Shown piece after piece: positions 33,346-43,161 of a DNA stretch of 64,000 nucleotides. This stretch comes from CALARM01 sp036746235 (GTDB lineage: Bacteria > Vulcanimicrobiota > SpSt-956 > JAKJGF01): contig DAIOEN010000004.1 in the NCBI GenBank assembly GCA_036746235.1, positions 1 to 64,000 of the forward strand, in the 5' to 3' direction. A model generated the notes under the pieces. It was not told the DNA's origin. It searched no databases and worked only from the letters and a program-made list of their open reading frames with translations. Every line of letters starts with the position of its first letter. The stretch's first letter is position 1. A program made the translations under genes and the position numbers.

Positions 33346-34363
33346 ATGCCTGTAGATAGTTTGATAAATCTCAGAAATGATGTAATATTCAAGGTAGTTT
33401 TTGGATATGAAAAAAATGAAAAACTTCTTATTTCTCTATTAAATGCTATACTGAATCTTACAGGGAATGAGAAGATTGTTAAATTAACCTTTTTGAATGC
33501 CTTCAATATAAAAGAATATCTTAATGATAAATTGACAAGTCTTGATGTTAAAGTAGAAGATGGCACAGGAGTCAGATATAATGTTGAAATGCAACTCGCT
33601 CCTGACACATCATATATAAGCCGTATAATTTATTATCATGATAAACTCTATACAGGACAGCTAAAACAGGCTGAACCATATGATGCATTATTACGAGCTA
33701 TAAGCATATCAATCTTAAACTTTATTCTTTTTGAAAATGAAACTGATTTACATAATATTTACCGATATTTAAATATAAAATCTAAAAATCAGTTAACAGA
33801 CTTAAAAGAGCTCCATTTTATAGAACTTCCTAAATACACAGAAGATAAACCACGAAAGAATTTAACAAAACTCGAAAAATGGCTTCATGCCTTAAAATTC
33901 GGAGAAATTTATGCAACAAATTTAAATAATCTTCCTGCAGTCTTAAAAGAAGAGGAGGAAATTGTTATGGCACTACAGGAAATGATAAAAGCCTCTAATG
34001 ATGACCTGGTGAGAGAAATACTTGAAATGAGAGAAAGGGGACGTCACGAAGAAGCTACAAGATTATATAGGGCTGAACAAAAGGGTATGGAAAAGGGTAT
34101 GGAAAAGGGTATGGAAAAGGGTATGGAAAAGGGTATGGAAAAGGGNNNNNNNNNNNNNNNNNNNNNNNNNNNNNNNNNNNNNNNNNNNNNNNNNNNNNNN
34201 NNNNNNNNNNNNNNNNNNNNNNNNNNNNNNNNNNNNNNNNNNNNNTAAAATTGAACTGGCAAGAGAACTGTATAAAGACGGATATCCAGTAGAAAAACTT
34301 GCAGCAAAGTTCAAGGTATCTGCAGAGAAGATGAAAGAACTGTTAACCTGCAGTGACACATAA
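33346..34363 (+). CDS. Rpn/PD-(D/E)XK family transposase-like protein, gapped
   Basis: The N-terminus MPVDSLINLRNDVIFKVVFG, then LTSLDVKVEDGTGVRYNVEMQ (the D...E-x-Q of the nuclease core), YHDKLYTGQLKQAEPYDALL and KLEKWLHALKFGE form the classic Rpn/PDDEXK transposase family. At about residue 245 GMEK repeats (12-bp units) begin; they run into a 100-N gap at 34146-34245. After the gap IELARELYKDGYPVEKLAAK and VSAEKMKELLTCSDT end at TAA 34361-34363. The true length is unknown. Its tail is the relative of the fragments at 3-548. Confidence 0.8.
34146..34245. other. Assembly gap of 100 N inside a 12-bp repeat
   Basis: Exactly 100 N, the usual placeholder for a gap of unknown length. It is preceded by five copies of a 12-bp unit (GGTATGGAAAAG), so repeat collapse is the probable cause. 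Confidence 0.98.
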
Positions 34364-34660
34364 AAATAATATTTATCAGTAATGAAGGTGATACTGCGGA
34401 AAATATAAAAATTCCTTCAGAGAGGAATTAGATGGATTTGTCCTTTTGAAATTCTTATGAAGAAATTCTGAATAAACGGGCTTTTATTTTACACTACCGC
34501 TCCTGCTGGCAAATTTGACATCTAAAGCAGCTTAATTGAGAGGAGTTAGATGCACTTGGAAGAATTTTCCACACCTATTGACAGGAGCTCAATGAAAAGA
34601 ATTATTAAATAATCATGACGCATGACGGGTGAAAGTATCCATTTACCTTTACTACTTTTT

Positions 34661-34742
34661 ACTTTTCCACATACTAGTTTCCATCAATTATACAAAAAGA
34701 CTCAAAATCCTTCTTGACTTTTATATGAGTCTTTATTATTAT
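34661..34742 (+). promoter_or_regulatory. 60-bp conserved upstream element with promoter (copy B)
   Basis: 58 of 60 bases equal copy A at 30397-30456. TTGACT (34714-34719) and TATTAT (34737-34742) have the same 17-base spacing. The start codon at 34750 begins only seven bases after the -10 box, so the transcript would be leaderless unless translation starts later. The rest of 34364-34660 shows no gene; a short TGACGCATGACGGGTG motif stands at about 34617. Confidence 0.7.
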
Positions 34743-34749
34743 GTAAACT

Positions 34750-35991
34750 ATGCAAATTATATCTTTTATCAAAAGTAAAGAAAGCCAACTAATCGGGTTA
34801 CTTTGCAGTTTTATTATACTGGCAGGGATATTATATTCGCTCCATCTGGGAGATAAATTGAGATATCCTGACGAATGGCTTTATTACATAATGGCCGGGA
34901 ATCTTTCATCTAAAGGCTTATACAGTCTTGACGGGATAAATCCCAGTGCCTGCCGTCCCCCTGGTTATTCTTTTTTCCTATCTATCTTCATGTCTATGGG
35001 AGCAAATTTAATTGTTCTCAGAATTTTAAATTTTGTAATGCTTGCCGGCACTTTATACTTAATTTATATCCTTTTAAAAAGAGAATGTTCCCCTGTTGCA
35101 GGGTTAATTGGCGCAGTTCTTGTTATTTTATATCCTGTATTATTTTATACGGCAGGTACGTTTTATCCCCAGACTATAGGAGCTTTACTTTTTCTTTCAG
35201 TGATTTATTTAATTTTAAGCAGTGATCTTACCGGAAAAAGATCTGCCGCTGCAGGATTACTTATGGGATATCTCATAATTACAATACCGACTTTTATCTT
35301 TCAGTTTCTTCTTATTACTATATGGATGAAAGCATATAAGTATAAAATTTTATATATTATAATATTTTTTATAATTACATGTGCTATAATCAGTATCTGG
35401 CAAATAAGAAATTATACTGCATTTAAATCTCTATTTTTCATATCCGCCAATTCCGGGAAAATGCTCCTTGAAGGAAATTCGGAGAATGCAGGACCTAATA
35501 GCGGTATAACAACTGATATTCTGTCATATGAAAAGAATACTGCAGGGATGAATGAAGTGGAAAAAGATGCATATCTTAGAGACAGAGCTTTTGAATACAT
35601 TTGTAAAAATAAGTGGAAATCTTTAAAGCTTTATGCCGGGAAAGTGCTTAATTATTTTAATTATAGAAATGAACTGGAAACTAAAAGCGAATCTTCCCCG
35701 TGGAAAGATGTGATTATGCTTTTCACTTACGGAGGTCTGCTTTTATCATTCACAATACGACTCTTTTATTTTAAATATGTTAAATTGAATAAATTTGAAT
35801 TATTTTTGATTATAATTTATATTTCAAATGCTTTCTTTTCGGCGATATTTTTTACAAGGATTCGTTACAGATTACCTTTTGATTTTTGTCTGATAGCACT
35901 GGTGGCTTTATTTTTTTATAATTTAAGTAAATCTCAAAATGGTTCTTTATTTTATAAGGATTATAAAAATGAACATACATACAATATATAG
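34750..35991 (+). CDS. Membrane glycosyltransferase, GT39/ArnT-like (GT-C fold)
   Basis: 413 residues with about ten hydrophobic segments. An early loop holds the acidic pair in RYPDEWLYYIMAGNLSSKG, followed by ACRPPGYSFFLS, typical of lipid-phosphate-sugar-using GT-C enzymes (D-E and RPPGY). The last loops are short and basic. It likely adds a sugar from a polyprenyl carrier on the periplasmic face. No RBS precedes the start, in keeping with a leaderless mRNA, or the true start is an internal codon. The downstream methyltransferase overlaps by 23 bases. Confidence 0.8.
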   Translation: MQIISFIKSKESQLIGLLCSFIILAGILYSLHLGDKLRYPDEWLYYIMAGNLSSKGLYSLDGINPSACRPPGYSFFLSIFMSMGANLIVLRILNFVMLAGTLYLIYILLKRECSPVAGLIGAVLVILYPVLFYTAGTFYPQTIGALLFLSVIYLILSSDLTGKRSAAAGLLMGYLIITIPTFIFQFLLITIWMKAYKYKILYIIIFFIITCAIISIWQIRNYTAFKSLFFISANSGKMLLEGNSENAGPNSGITTDILSYEKNTAGMNEVEKDAYLRDRAFEYICKNKWKSLKLYAGKVLNYFNYRNELETKSESSPWKDVIMLFTYGGLLLSFTIRLFYFKYVKLNKFELFLIIIYISNAFFSAIFFTRIRYRLPFDFCLIALVALFFYNLSKSQNGSLFYKDYKNEHTYNI

Positions 35992-36607
35992 CCTTTTTAC
36001 ATCTTATTTCAGATCTAAAAGAATGAAATTATTTTTTGATACCTTAAATCCAGATGAGAATACAAAAATATTAGATGTAGGAGGTTGCCAGAATTTCTGG
36101 AGTAAATTAAATTGTTCTTCAAAGATTACTTTACTGAATATTAAAATTTCCCCAAAAGATGCAGTGTTCAGATCAAAATATACTTATATTGAAGGTGATG
36201 GAACTTCATTACCATTTAAAGATAAATCTTTCGACATTGTATTTTCTAATTCTGTAATTGAACATCTTTCAACTTATGATAATCAAGTAAAATTTGCAAA
36301 AGAATTAACAAGGGTTGGTAAAAATATATGGGTACAAACGCCTGCAAAGTATTTTTTTGTAGAACCACATTTGATAGCACCTTTTATACATTTTCTACCG
36401 AAAAATGTTCAGAAATATTTAATAAGGTATTTTACTGTATGGGGTCTGGTAGCCAAACCTTCTCAAAAGGATATTGTTAATTTTTTAAAAGAAGTAAGAA
36501 TGTTGAATTATAAAGAAATGGGTTCTTTATTTCCCGAATGTATGGTTCAGAAAGAATTTTTCCTGGGAATGGCTAAATCTTATATAGCTATTGGATTAAC
36601 TAAATAA
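35969..36607 (+). CDS. Class I SAM methyltransferase
   Basis: 212 residues from ATG 35969, which has an AAGGAT-type site before it; a start at 35939 would lengthen the overlap. KILDVGGCQNFWSKL is a degenerate motif I (the usual GxGxG is GGCQN), and DGTSLPFKDKSFDIVFSNSV then IEHL is the post-II region of Methyltransf_11. It probably methylates a sugar or lipid in the glycan. The start lies within the preceding glycosyltransferase gene. Confidence 0.8.
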   Translation: MNIHTIYSLFTSYFRSKRMKLFFDTLNPDENTKILDVGGCQNFWSKLNCSSKITLLNIKISPKDAVFRSKYTYIEGDGTSLPFKDKSFDIVFSNSVIEHLSTYDNQVKFAKELTRVGKNIWVQTPAKYFFVEPHLIAPFIHFLPKNVQKYLIRYFTVWGLVAKPSQKDIVNFLKEVRMLNYKEMGSLFPECMVQKEFFLGMAKSYIAIGLTK

Positions 36608-36642
36608 ATGTCAATAATAAGAAAAACTTTACTTTAAAAATT

Positions 36643-37818
36643 ATGAAAATACTTTTAGCGCACAATTATTACCAGCAACCCGGTGGTGAAGATACAGCAT
36701 TCAGAGCAGAAAGGGATATGCTCAAAGAATATGGCCATACTGTCATAGAATATACAGATCATAATGATCGTATAAAAATAATGTCTCCTATGGCAGTAGC
36801 AAGAGATACAATCTGGTCGACTTATTCTTATAACAGAATATTACAGATCGTAAAAAAAGAAAAACCTGATATTGCACATTTTCAAAATACTTTTCCTCTT
36901 ATCTCTCCATCAGCTTACTATGCATGCTATAGAGCAGGATTACCAGTAGTTCAAATACTTCAAAACTACCGTTTCATGTGTCCAGCAGCTACATTATATC
37001 GCAATAATCAAATATGTAAAATATGTATAAAAAAGATATTGCCATGGCCAAGTTTAATATATTCCTGTTATCATTCATCTTTAATTCATACAGTAGTTTT
37101 AGCGGCAATGCTTACTATACACCGATGGTTGAGGACATGGCAGAAGCAAGTAAATGCATATATAGCTTTAACTCAATTTGGAAGAAAATTATTTATTGAA
37201 TCCGGCCTTCCAGAAGAAAGAATTTTTATAAAACCAAACTTTATATATCCTGAACCACAGGCAAGAGAAACAAATGGATCTTATGTTCTTTTTGTAGGAC
37301 GCCTTTCAAAAGAAAAGGGAATTTCTACTATGTTAAGAGCCTGGAAATTATTAAAAGATATACCTCTTAAAATCGCAGGAGACGGACCTCTTATGAATGA
37401 AGTGAAAAATATTGTTAATAATAATAAAATGAAAAATATTGAAATTCTTGGCTTTCAAACAAAGGAGCAGATCATTTCGTTAATAAAAGGTTCCAAATTT
37501 CTAGTATTTCCTTCTGAGTGGTATGAAGGCTTACCTTTAACTATTATTGAAGCATTTGCATGTGGCGTACCTATTATTGCTTCCCGCCTTGGAGCAATGG
37601 AAGAAATTATACACAATGGATATACCGGTTTACATTTTATACCCGGCAATTATGAAAATCTTGCCGAAAAGATCGAATGGTCTTGGGTACATAAAGAAAA
37701 GATGGAAGAAATGGGGGAAAATGCTAGAAAAGAATTTGAAGAAAAATATACTTCTGTACAAAATTTTAAAATATTAAATAAAATTTATGAAAATGCTATT
37801 AATATGAATAGGAGATAA
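36643..37818 (+). CDS. GT4-family glycosyltransferase
   Basis: 391 residues: MKILLAHNYYQQPGGEDTAF, HFQNTFPLISPSAYYA, QNYRFMCPAATLYRN; then VLFVGRLSKEKGISTMLRAW and the donor-site motif EGLPLTIIEAFACGVPIIAS (E-x7-E). A GT-B retaining transferase working in the cytoplasm at the membrane face. It is followed after four bases by a membrane protein gene, so the two are in one operon. Confidence 0.9.
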   Translation: MKILLAHNYYQQPGGEDTAFRAERDMLKEYGHTVIEYTDHNDRIKIMSPMAVARDTIWSTYSYNRILQIVKKEKPDIAHFQNTFPLISPSAYYACYRAGLPVVQILQNYRFMCPAATLYRNNQICKICIKKILPWPSLIYSCYHSSLIHTVVLAAMLTIHRWLRTWQKQVNAYIALTQFGRKLFIESGLPEERIFIKPNFIYPEPQARETNGSYVLFVGRLSKEKGISTMLRAWKLLKDIPLKIAGDGPLMNEVKNIVNNNKMKNIEILGFQTKEQIISLIKGSKFLVFPSEWYEGLPLTIIEAFACGVPIIASRLGAMEEIIHNGYTGLHFIPGNYENLAEKIEWSWVHKEKMEEMGENARKEFEEKYTSVQNFKILNKIYENAINMNRR

Positions 37819-37822
37819 TTAT

Positions 37823-39535
37823 TTGCTAAAATCTAAGTTATATCCCACTTTGCTATTTATTTTGCTTTTCTTACTAATAATTTATCCCACAATTTTAGGT
37901 TTGTATATAAAAGGTATTGAAATACCATTTAAATTTTTTGCTGCTGATAGTTTCTATTATCTTACAATAGCTGCCCGCTCTAGCTCTACTAATCTTTATA
38001 CATTCGATGGTATATTTCCAACTAACGGGTTTCATCCTCTCTGGCAATACTATTTAACTATATCATTTAAGTTATTTCATCTACAAAGCCAGGAGATACA
38101 AATATATTTTGTATTTCTATCAACCATAATATTTACAGCAGTTGGAACTTCTTTATTCGGATTATCTTTATATCACTTGAGTAATAATTTTGCACTTTCA
38201 TTGCTAGGCGGAGTGCCAGGATTTTATTATATATTATTTTGTAATCTAAATCCTCATTATTTTTCACCATGGAGCTTTATTAATGGTATGGAGTCAGGTC
38301 TTTCAATACTTTTCTTTGGAATACTGAGTTATTTACTGTTCAATAAAGAATTCCTAAATAAATATAATTATATTAGAATTTTATCAATATCATTTTTTCT
38401 CTCTCTAATTTGTCTGAGCAGGTTAGATGATATATTTTTAACTATATCATTTCTTATCATTTTTTATATTTCTAATAAAAATGATAAGAAAATTTTTACT
38501 TATATTTCCCTACTTGCCTTTTTTCCTGTATTTCTTGTAGCTATATATATTATTTATAACTTTTATTATGCTCATATGCTATTGCCTGTTAGTGGAACAA
38601 CAAAAGGTGGCTTTTCTTTGATAAAAAATATAGGGGCCTTTATTAATATTTTCATACCATTTAGATATTTTATGAAAACTTCAACAGGTTACAGAACAGA
38701 TTGGCAAGATGTATCATGGCGTGCTTTGCAAATGGGAATACCTTTATTAGTTTCTTTAATCGCATTACTTTATATCACATTAAAAAAGAAGATTTCTATA
38801 ACAAATCTAAAAGAAAATGAAAAATATCAAACATTCCTTATTTATACTTATTGTATATATGTAAGTCTAAAAGGGAGCTACAACATAATTAATGTTTCCC
38901 CTTATCATCAAGGGCACTGGTACTTTCCATTAAGTATTATGGTTTTTAACCTTATCATAACTATGTGCATTCATAGTATATTTAAAAATTGCAATATATC
39001 AGAAGAGACTTATAGCATTAAAATTATTAAAAGTAATAATCTTACAAAATTAGTTCCATTAACATTACTTATTTATATAATTTTTATAAGTAATAGTTTT
39101 CTAAATTATAAAATTAATAGTAGTTACAACTATCAATATTATAATTTTTGGAAAAATAGAAATGAAATATTACATAACCTACAGAGTATATATCCTGAGA
39201 ATAAAATTTTAGAATTCGATGATGGAATTATTGCTTACTCACTCGGCTTAAAAACCATGAGTGGACTTGGATTTGCATTAGATCAAGAAGCTTTTATAGC
39301 TAAGAATAAAGGCCGATTGTTAGATATTTCTTATAATAGAGGTATACATGTTTTATGTTCAATGAATTATATTACGATACCTAATAAAGCATGTGATAAT
39401 AGAGAATTACTAAAAGAAACTTTATCAAAAATATTTTTTATGAAAAATCAAAATATTGAAAGGTGGAATTTTAGGGTTATATATCTGAATAAAGAAACAG
39501 GAGTAATATTCATAGAATTTTTTCCAGTAAATTAA
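37823..39535 (+). CDS. Polytopic membrane protein, GT-C-like glycosyltransferase
   Basis: 570 residues with about a dozen hydrophobic segments, starting at TTG (AGGAG upstream). The first periplasmic loop has AADSFYYLTIAARSS and TFDGIFPTNGFHPLWQYYLT, a conserved signature of membrane glycosyltransferase-like proteins (DSYYYL...FDG..PTNGFHPLW). The C-terminal soluble part (~110 residues, from about NEILHNLQSIYPENKILEFD) resembles the periplasmic domains of such enzymes. The acceptor is unknown. Confidence 0.75.
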   Translation: MLKSKLYPTLLFILLFLLIIYPTILGLYIKGIEIPFKFFAADSFYYLTIAARSSSTNLYTFDGIFPTNGFHPLWQYYLTISFKLFHLQSQEIQIYFVFLSTIIFTAVGTSLFGLSLYHLSNNFALSLLGGVPGFYYILFCNLNPHYFSPWSFINGMESGLSILFFGILSYLLFNKEFLNKYNYIRILSISFFLSLICLSRLDDIFLTISFLIIFYISNKNDKKIFTYISLLAFFPVFLVAIYIIYNFYYAHMLLPVSGTTKGGFSLIKNIGAFINIFIPFRYFMKTSTGYRTDWQDVSWRALQMGIPLLVSLIALLYITLKKKISITNLKENEKYQTFLIYTYCIYVSLKGSYNIINVSPYHQGHWYFPLSIMVFNLIITMCIHSIFKNCNISEETYSIKIIKSNNLTKLVPLTLLIYIIFISNSFLNYKINSSYNYQYYNFWKNRNEILHNLQSIYPENKILEFDDGIIAYSLGLKTMSGLGFALDQEAFIAKNKGRLLDISYNRGIHVLCSMNYITIPNKACDNRELLKETLSKIFFMKNQNIERWNFRVIYLNKETGVIFIEFFPVN

Positions 39536-39544
39536 ATAAATGGT

Positions 39545-39659
39545 TCTACTGCAAAAACCCTATTTCATAAAAAAATATATTAAAGAAATGGCTTAAAATA
39601 ACAGTTCCACAAAAGTCAAAATAGTCTTCAAAGTTACATTTAAGAGTTTTTGCAGTGAA
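39545..39659. mobile_element. Small MITE-like element with terminal inverted repeats
   Basis: CTACTGCAAAAACCCT near 39547 and AAGAGTTTTTGCAGTG ending near 39658 form imperfect inverted ends around ~85 AT-rich bases without coding capacity. GTTTTTGCAGT ends are typical of some DDE IS families, so this is probably an IS-derived remnant. It sits in the 200-bp gap between two glycan genes. I saw no clear target duplication. Confidence 0.5.
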
Positions 39660-39737
39660 ATCAATAAGTGTAATCAATAAATGAGTTATTCACTTTTAGA
39701 TAAACAAAGTTAGAATATGTAAATTTATAAAAAATAT

Positions 39738-40302
39738 ATGAAAAGTTCAAATAATCTAATTAATCATTATAACAAAAAATATCAAAATACTTTCGCATCA
39801 GAGACTAAAACTGTAAAAATAGCCAGTTACCCAAAGGATCGATTTGAAATAACTGCAAAGTTAGCAATTAAAAATTGTAAAGGCAGGTATCTTGAAATTG
39901 GTGCCGGCTCTGGTAATGTAGCTCTTACAGTAATTAATAAATATGATGAACTTATCCTTACAGAATTATCTGTAATACGGTGCAAAGAACTTCACAAATT
40001 ATTTAATAATTTCAGTAAAGTTACAATCATTGAACATAATATTGATACAGAAAATCTTAATTTTCCTGACGATTTTTTTAACACTATAGTTATGACAGCA
40101 GTAATAGAACACTTAGTTGATCCTATTACTGCTCTTAAAGAATTAAATAGAGTTCTTTGTAAGGGTGGGAAACTGATTATAGACACACCTAATATAGCGA
40201 AATGGACAAGAAGAATAAAATTACTACTAGGGTACTTCCCATCAACAGCTTCAATGGATGAAGGCTTACTTTGTTATGATAAAAAAACCCTGACAGATCT
40301 TT
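39738..40302 (+). pseudogene. Class I methyltransferase, N-terminal part, interrupted by IS21 element
   Basis: MKSSNNLINHYNKKYQNTFA, RYLEIGAGSGNVALT (motif I), VMTAVIEHLVDPITALKELN, LCKGGKLIIDTPN. The protein stops matching after TLTDL, where the IS21 element begins. The missing end (YDEGHLHYFTFRSLSKCCLE) is at 43162-43351. Removing the element and one 5-bp TCTTT restores an uninterrupted frame of 249 codons across LTDLYDEGHL. Confidence 0.9.
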
Positions 40303-40355
40303 TGTAAAATCCAATATAAAAATGTACATCGAATCCTGTTGAAAAATGTGCATCT
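40303..40355 (+). repeat. IS21 left-end terminal repeats
   Basis: TGTAAAATCCAATATAAAAA then TGTACA, followed by GAATCCTGTTGAAAAATGTG, the inverse of the right-end motif CATTTTTCAACCGGATTC. Two transposase binding sites, typical of the L1/L2 set of IS21 elements. Confidence 0.75.
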
Positions 40356-40443
40356 ACTACCGGAATAAAAAAGAGAAAAAAGTAATTTTGGTAGAATAAA
40401 ACCCCAATAAAATAATTGGGGAGTGAAGGAGATGTATGATTTT

Positions 40444-41916
40444 ATGGATCGAAGTGCAATAAAAGCGTTAAAAAAACGTGGAAAGAAGTATACAGAGATA
40501 GCAAGAGAAATAGGCTGTGATCGAAGAACAGTGAAAAAAATAGTAGAAGAACAGGTAGAAAAAAAATATACAAGGGAAATTGCACCATCCCAGGTAGACG
40601 TCTACAAAGAAGATATATTTAACTGGCTTAATAATGGGATAAGTGTAGTGAGGATGTTAGAACTTGTCCGTGAAGATAAAGAGCATCCATACCAGGGAGG
40701 TCGAAATTCCTTTTACGAAAGAGTAAAGTTATTTAAAACAGAGTTGAAGAATAAACAAAAAGAAGGTTTTGTAAGATTTGAAGGATTACCAGGAGAATAC
40801 CTTCAGGTGGACTGGGGAAAGGTAAATGACTTTCCATTTATAGGCCAGGAGAAAAAGACAATAAATTTCTTTGCAGCCCGTTTGAAATACAGTCGTTACA
40901 GTTATGTGGAATTTAAGCCTGACCAGACCCAGGAGCATCTGATAAGAAGCCTATTAAGGGTATTTGAAGATATAGGTGGAATACCTTGGGTAATAGTATT
41001 TGACAATATGAAAACAGTGACAACAGGACGTGATAATAAGCATAGGCCAATCTGGAATGAAATATTTCAAAAGTTTGCAGCAGAGATGGAATTTCATCCT
41101 GATGTATGCTGGCCCTATTCAGGGAATCAGAAAGGCTCAGTAGAGAATCTTGTAGGATGGGTAAAGGACAATTTCCTTTCCGGTAGAGAATTTATTGATG
41201 ACAGGGATATGGTTAATCAGTGTAACCAGTGGCTTAATAAAATAAACAACAGTCAATCTCAGGCTCACGGAGCTATCCCCTCAGAAATTCTACTGGAAGA
41301 GAGAAGTAAATTTACTCGACTTCTAACAACAGCAGAGGATTATGGACTATACCGTGAAGTAATAGCAGGTAAAGAAAGTCTTGTAATGATAGACAACACC
41401 AGATATTCCATACCAGTAAGCTATATAGGTCAGGTATTAACAGCAAGGATAAGAGAGAAAATAATAGATTTTTATGATGGCTGTAAATGTGTTGCCAAGC
41501 ATCAAAGACGTTCAAAACAATGGCAGCCTGTAATAGACCCTTCTCATTATGAGGAAGTGTTTGTAAAAAAACCAAGAGCTAGAGTAATGGTATACAGAGA
41601 TTTTTTAATGGCTCAGGATAAAAGTATTAAAGCCTTTATAGCAGAACTGTGCCGCCGTTATAAAGGCACCTTTGGAGAACAGATAGTAGAGATGTATCAT
41701 ATGTGGCAAAAATATGGTACAGATGAATTAGGTGTAGCCTGTGCTCTTGCCTCAGAGCATGGTGCCTATGGTTCAGATTACCTTGAGAGTCTGCTTCGTA
41801 CATCTGATAAAGGACAGTTGATATCAAGCCTTACGCTTTCAGATGTTCCTTTACAGGAAGAATTAGATAGAACTTTATTGGATTATGAGTATCGTGCTAT
41901 AGGGGGTGGTAAGTAA
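40444..41916 (+). CDS. istA: IS21 transposase IstA
   Basis: About 490 residues. An N-terminal HTH (SAIKALKKRGKKYTEIAREI, GCDRRTVKKIVEEQ) is followed by the DDE integrase core: QVDWGKVNDF (first D), WVIVFDNMKTVTTG (second D), NQKGSVENLVGWVKDNFLSG (E). A C-terminal Mu-type beta domain (YSIPVSYIGQVLTARI) follows. Start 40444 is chosen because AAGGAG abuts the earlier ATG at 40432 with no spacer. The stop overlaps the istB start by one base. Confidence 0.92.
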   Translation: MDRSAIKALKKRGKKYTEIAREIGCDRRTVKKIVEEQVEKKYTREIAPSQVDVYKEDIFNWLNNGISVVRMLELVREDKEHPYQGGRNSFYERVKLFKTELKNKQKEGFVRFEGLPGEYLQVDWGKVNDFPFIGQEKKTINFFAARLKYSRYSYVEFKPDQTQEHLIRSLLRVFEDIGGIPWVIVFDNMKTVTTGRDNKHRPIWNEIFQKFAAEMEFHPDVCWPYSGNQKGSVENLVGWVKDNFLSGREFIDDRDMVNQCNQWLNKINNSQSQAHGAIPSEILLEERSKFTRLLTTAEDYGLYREVIAGKESLVMIDNTRYSIPVSYIGQVLTARIREKIIDFYDGCKCVAKHQRRSKQWQPVIDPSHYEEVFVKKPRARVMVYRDFLMAQDKSIKAFIAELCRRYKGTFGEQIVEMYHMWQKYGTDELGVACALASEHGAYGSDYLESLLRTSDKGQLISSLTLSDVPLQEELDRTLLDYEYRAIGGGK

Positions 41917-42695
41917 TGGAACACCTGATGAAGAGACTTGGCTTACCACGTATGAGAGCAGTATATCGAGAGTGGATAGACAGAGCAGGGAAAGAAGGAA
42001 TAAGTTACAGTGATTTCTTAAGAGGGTTACTGGAAGAAGAAGTGTGTGCCAGAGAAGAGAGTAAATTGAGAAGTCATATGAAGAATGCTAAATTTCCTTT
42101 TGAGAAGACACTGGAACAATTTGATTTCAAACTCCATCCTGAATTACGCAGACAGATATTCCAGAATTACCTGGAAGAGAGTTTTATAAGAGAGGGTAGG
42201 GCGCTCGTATTGGTGGGGGCTCCAGGTCTCGGGAAAACGCACTTATCTTCGGCTATAGGGATAAAAATGGTTCAAAGGGGATTTGATGTCCGATTTATTA
42301 CAGTCCAGAGGCTGGTGAACCAGGTACTTTCTTCTGAAACAGCAAAAGAGAAGGAAAAAGTCCTCCGTCCTTATCGCAAAGCTGCTCTGCTGATCTTAGA
42401 TGAATTTGGGTATCTCGTTCCTGAACCGGAGACGGGCCCTGTTCTCTACGAACTTATTTCAGAGAGATATGAGAAGAAGGCCACAATAATTACCAGTAAT
42501 AAGAGTCTTACTGAATGGGGTAAGATTATTCAAGACAATGCTCTTGCAAGTGCTCTCCTGGACAGACTTATGCATCACGGTGATGTATATTACCTCAAGG
42601 GAGAAAGTTACAGATTGAAGGGTAAAGAAAAGCTTTTAGGGCAACAGGAAGTTAAACCGACAGATGAGGAAGAAAAAGACAGGGATGTTAAATAG
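41916..42695 (+). CDS. istB: IS21 helper ATPase IstB
   Basis: 259 residues. AAA+ ATPase with Walker A VGAPGLGKTHLSSAIG, Walker B AALLILDEFGYL, sensor IITSNKSLTEWG and arginine-rich end LLDRLMHHGDVYYLKGESY. It directs target choice for IstA. It is intact, so with istA the element looks capable of transposition. Confidence 0.93.
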   Translation: MEHLMKRLGLPRMRAVYREWIDRAGKEGISYSDFLRGLLEEEVCAREESKLRSHMKNAKFPFEKTLEQFDFKLHPELRRQIFQNYLEESFIREGRALVLVGAPGLGKTHLSSAIGIKMVQRGFDVRFITVQRLVNQVLSSETAKEKEKVLRPYRKAALLILDEFGYLVPEPETGPVLYELISERYEKKATIITSNKSLTEWGKIIQDNALASALLDRLMHHGDVYYLKGESYRLKGKEKLLGQQEVKPTDEEEKDRDVK

Positions 42696-42775
42696 AGTTA
42701 TAGCTAAAGATAAATTTAATAACTTAACTATACCGGTAGGAAATACAGAAGTATCTCTGTTCAACAACTTTACCG

Positions 42776-43161
42776 GGAAGAGATGTACATTTTTCAACCG
42801 GATTCCCTTATCAAGATTAGTGTCTCATCACTATAGCAGGAAGAGATGTACATTTTTCAACCGGATTCCTTTATCAAAACTGAGAGAACAAAACTATGGT
42901 AAAAGCTCCAACATGTATTATGACAGGTGGGATATGATTAAGCATGATGAGATCACTTGTTATAAAAATACTGGATATAATACTGCAGACAGGATAGGCG
43001 ATAGAGTAGATAACGGATCTCAAAAGAGCATATACATGCTTTTACTGGATCTGATTACTAACACTTCTCCTAAAATAAGACTGGTATATAGAATTTTAAC
43101 ATGTACATTTTTCAACCGGATTCCGAGAGAAAAAAATTACATTTTTCAGCAGGATTTTGCA
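42776..43161 (+). repeat. IS21 right-end region with repeated motifs, no gene
   Basis: ATGTACATTTTTCAACCGGA occurs at about 42783, 42846 and 43100, the first two within a longer GGAAGAGATGTAC... unit. The last inverted end, CAGCAGGATTTTGCA, follows. A frame of ~168 codons through this region is a by-product of the repeats. These are probably transposase binding sites. Confidence 0.75.

Larger units (their letters stand above)
40303..43161 (+). mobile_element. IS21-family insertion sequence (2859 bp)
   Basis: Ends TGTAAAATCC ... GGATTTTGCA, flanked by direct repeats TCTTT at 40298-40302 and 43162-43166. It carries istA and istB in the standard order. Multiple internal terminal repeats occur at both ends, as in IS21. 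It inserted in a methyltransferase gene of the glycan locus; the target fits together perfectly without it, so the insertion is recent. Confidence 0.92.
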
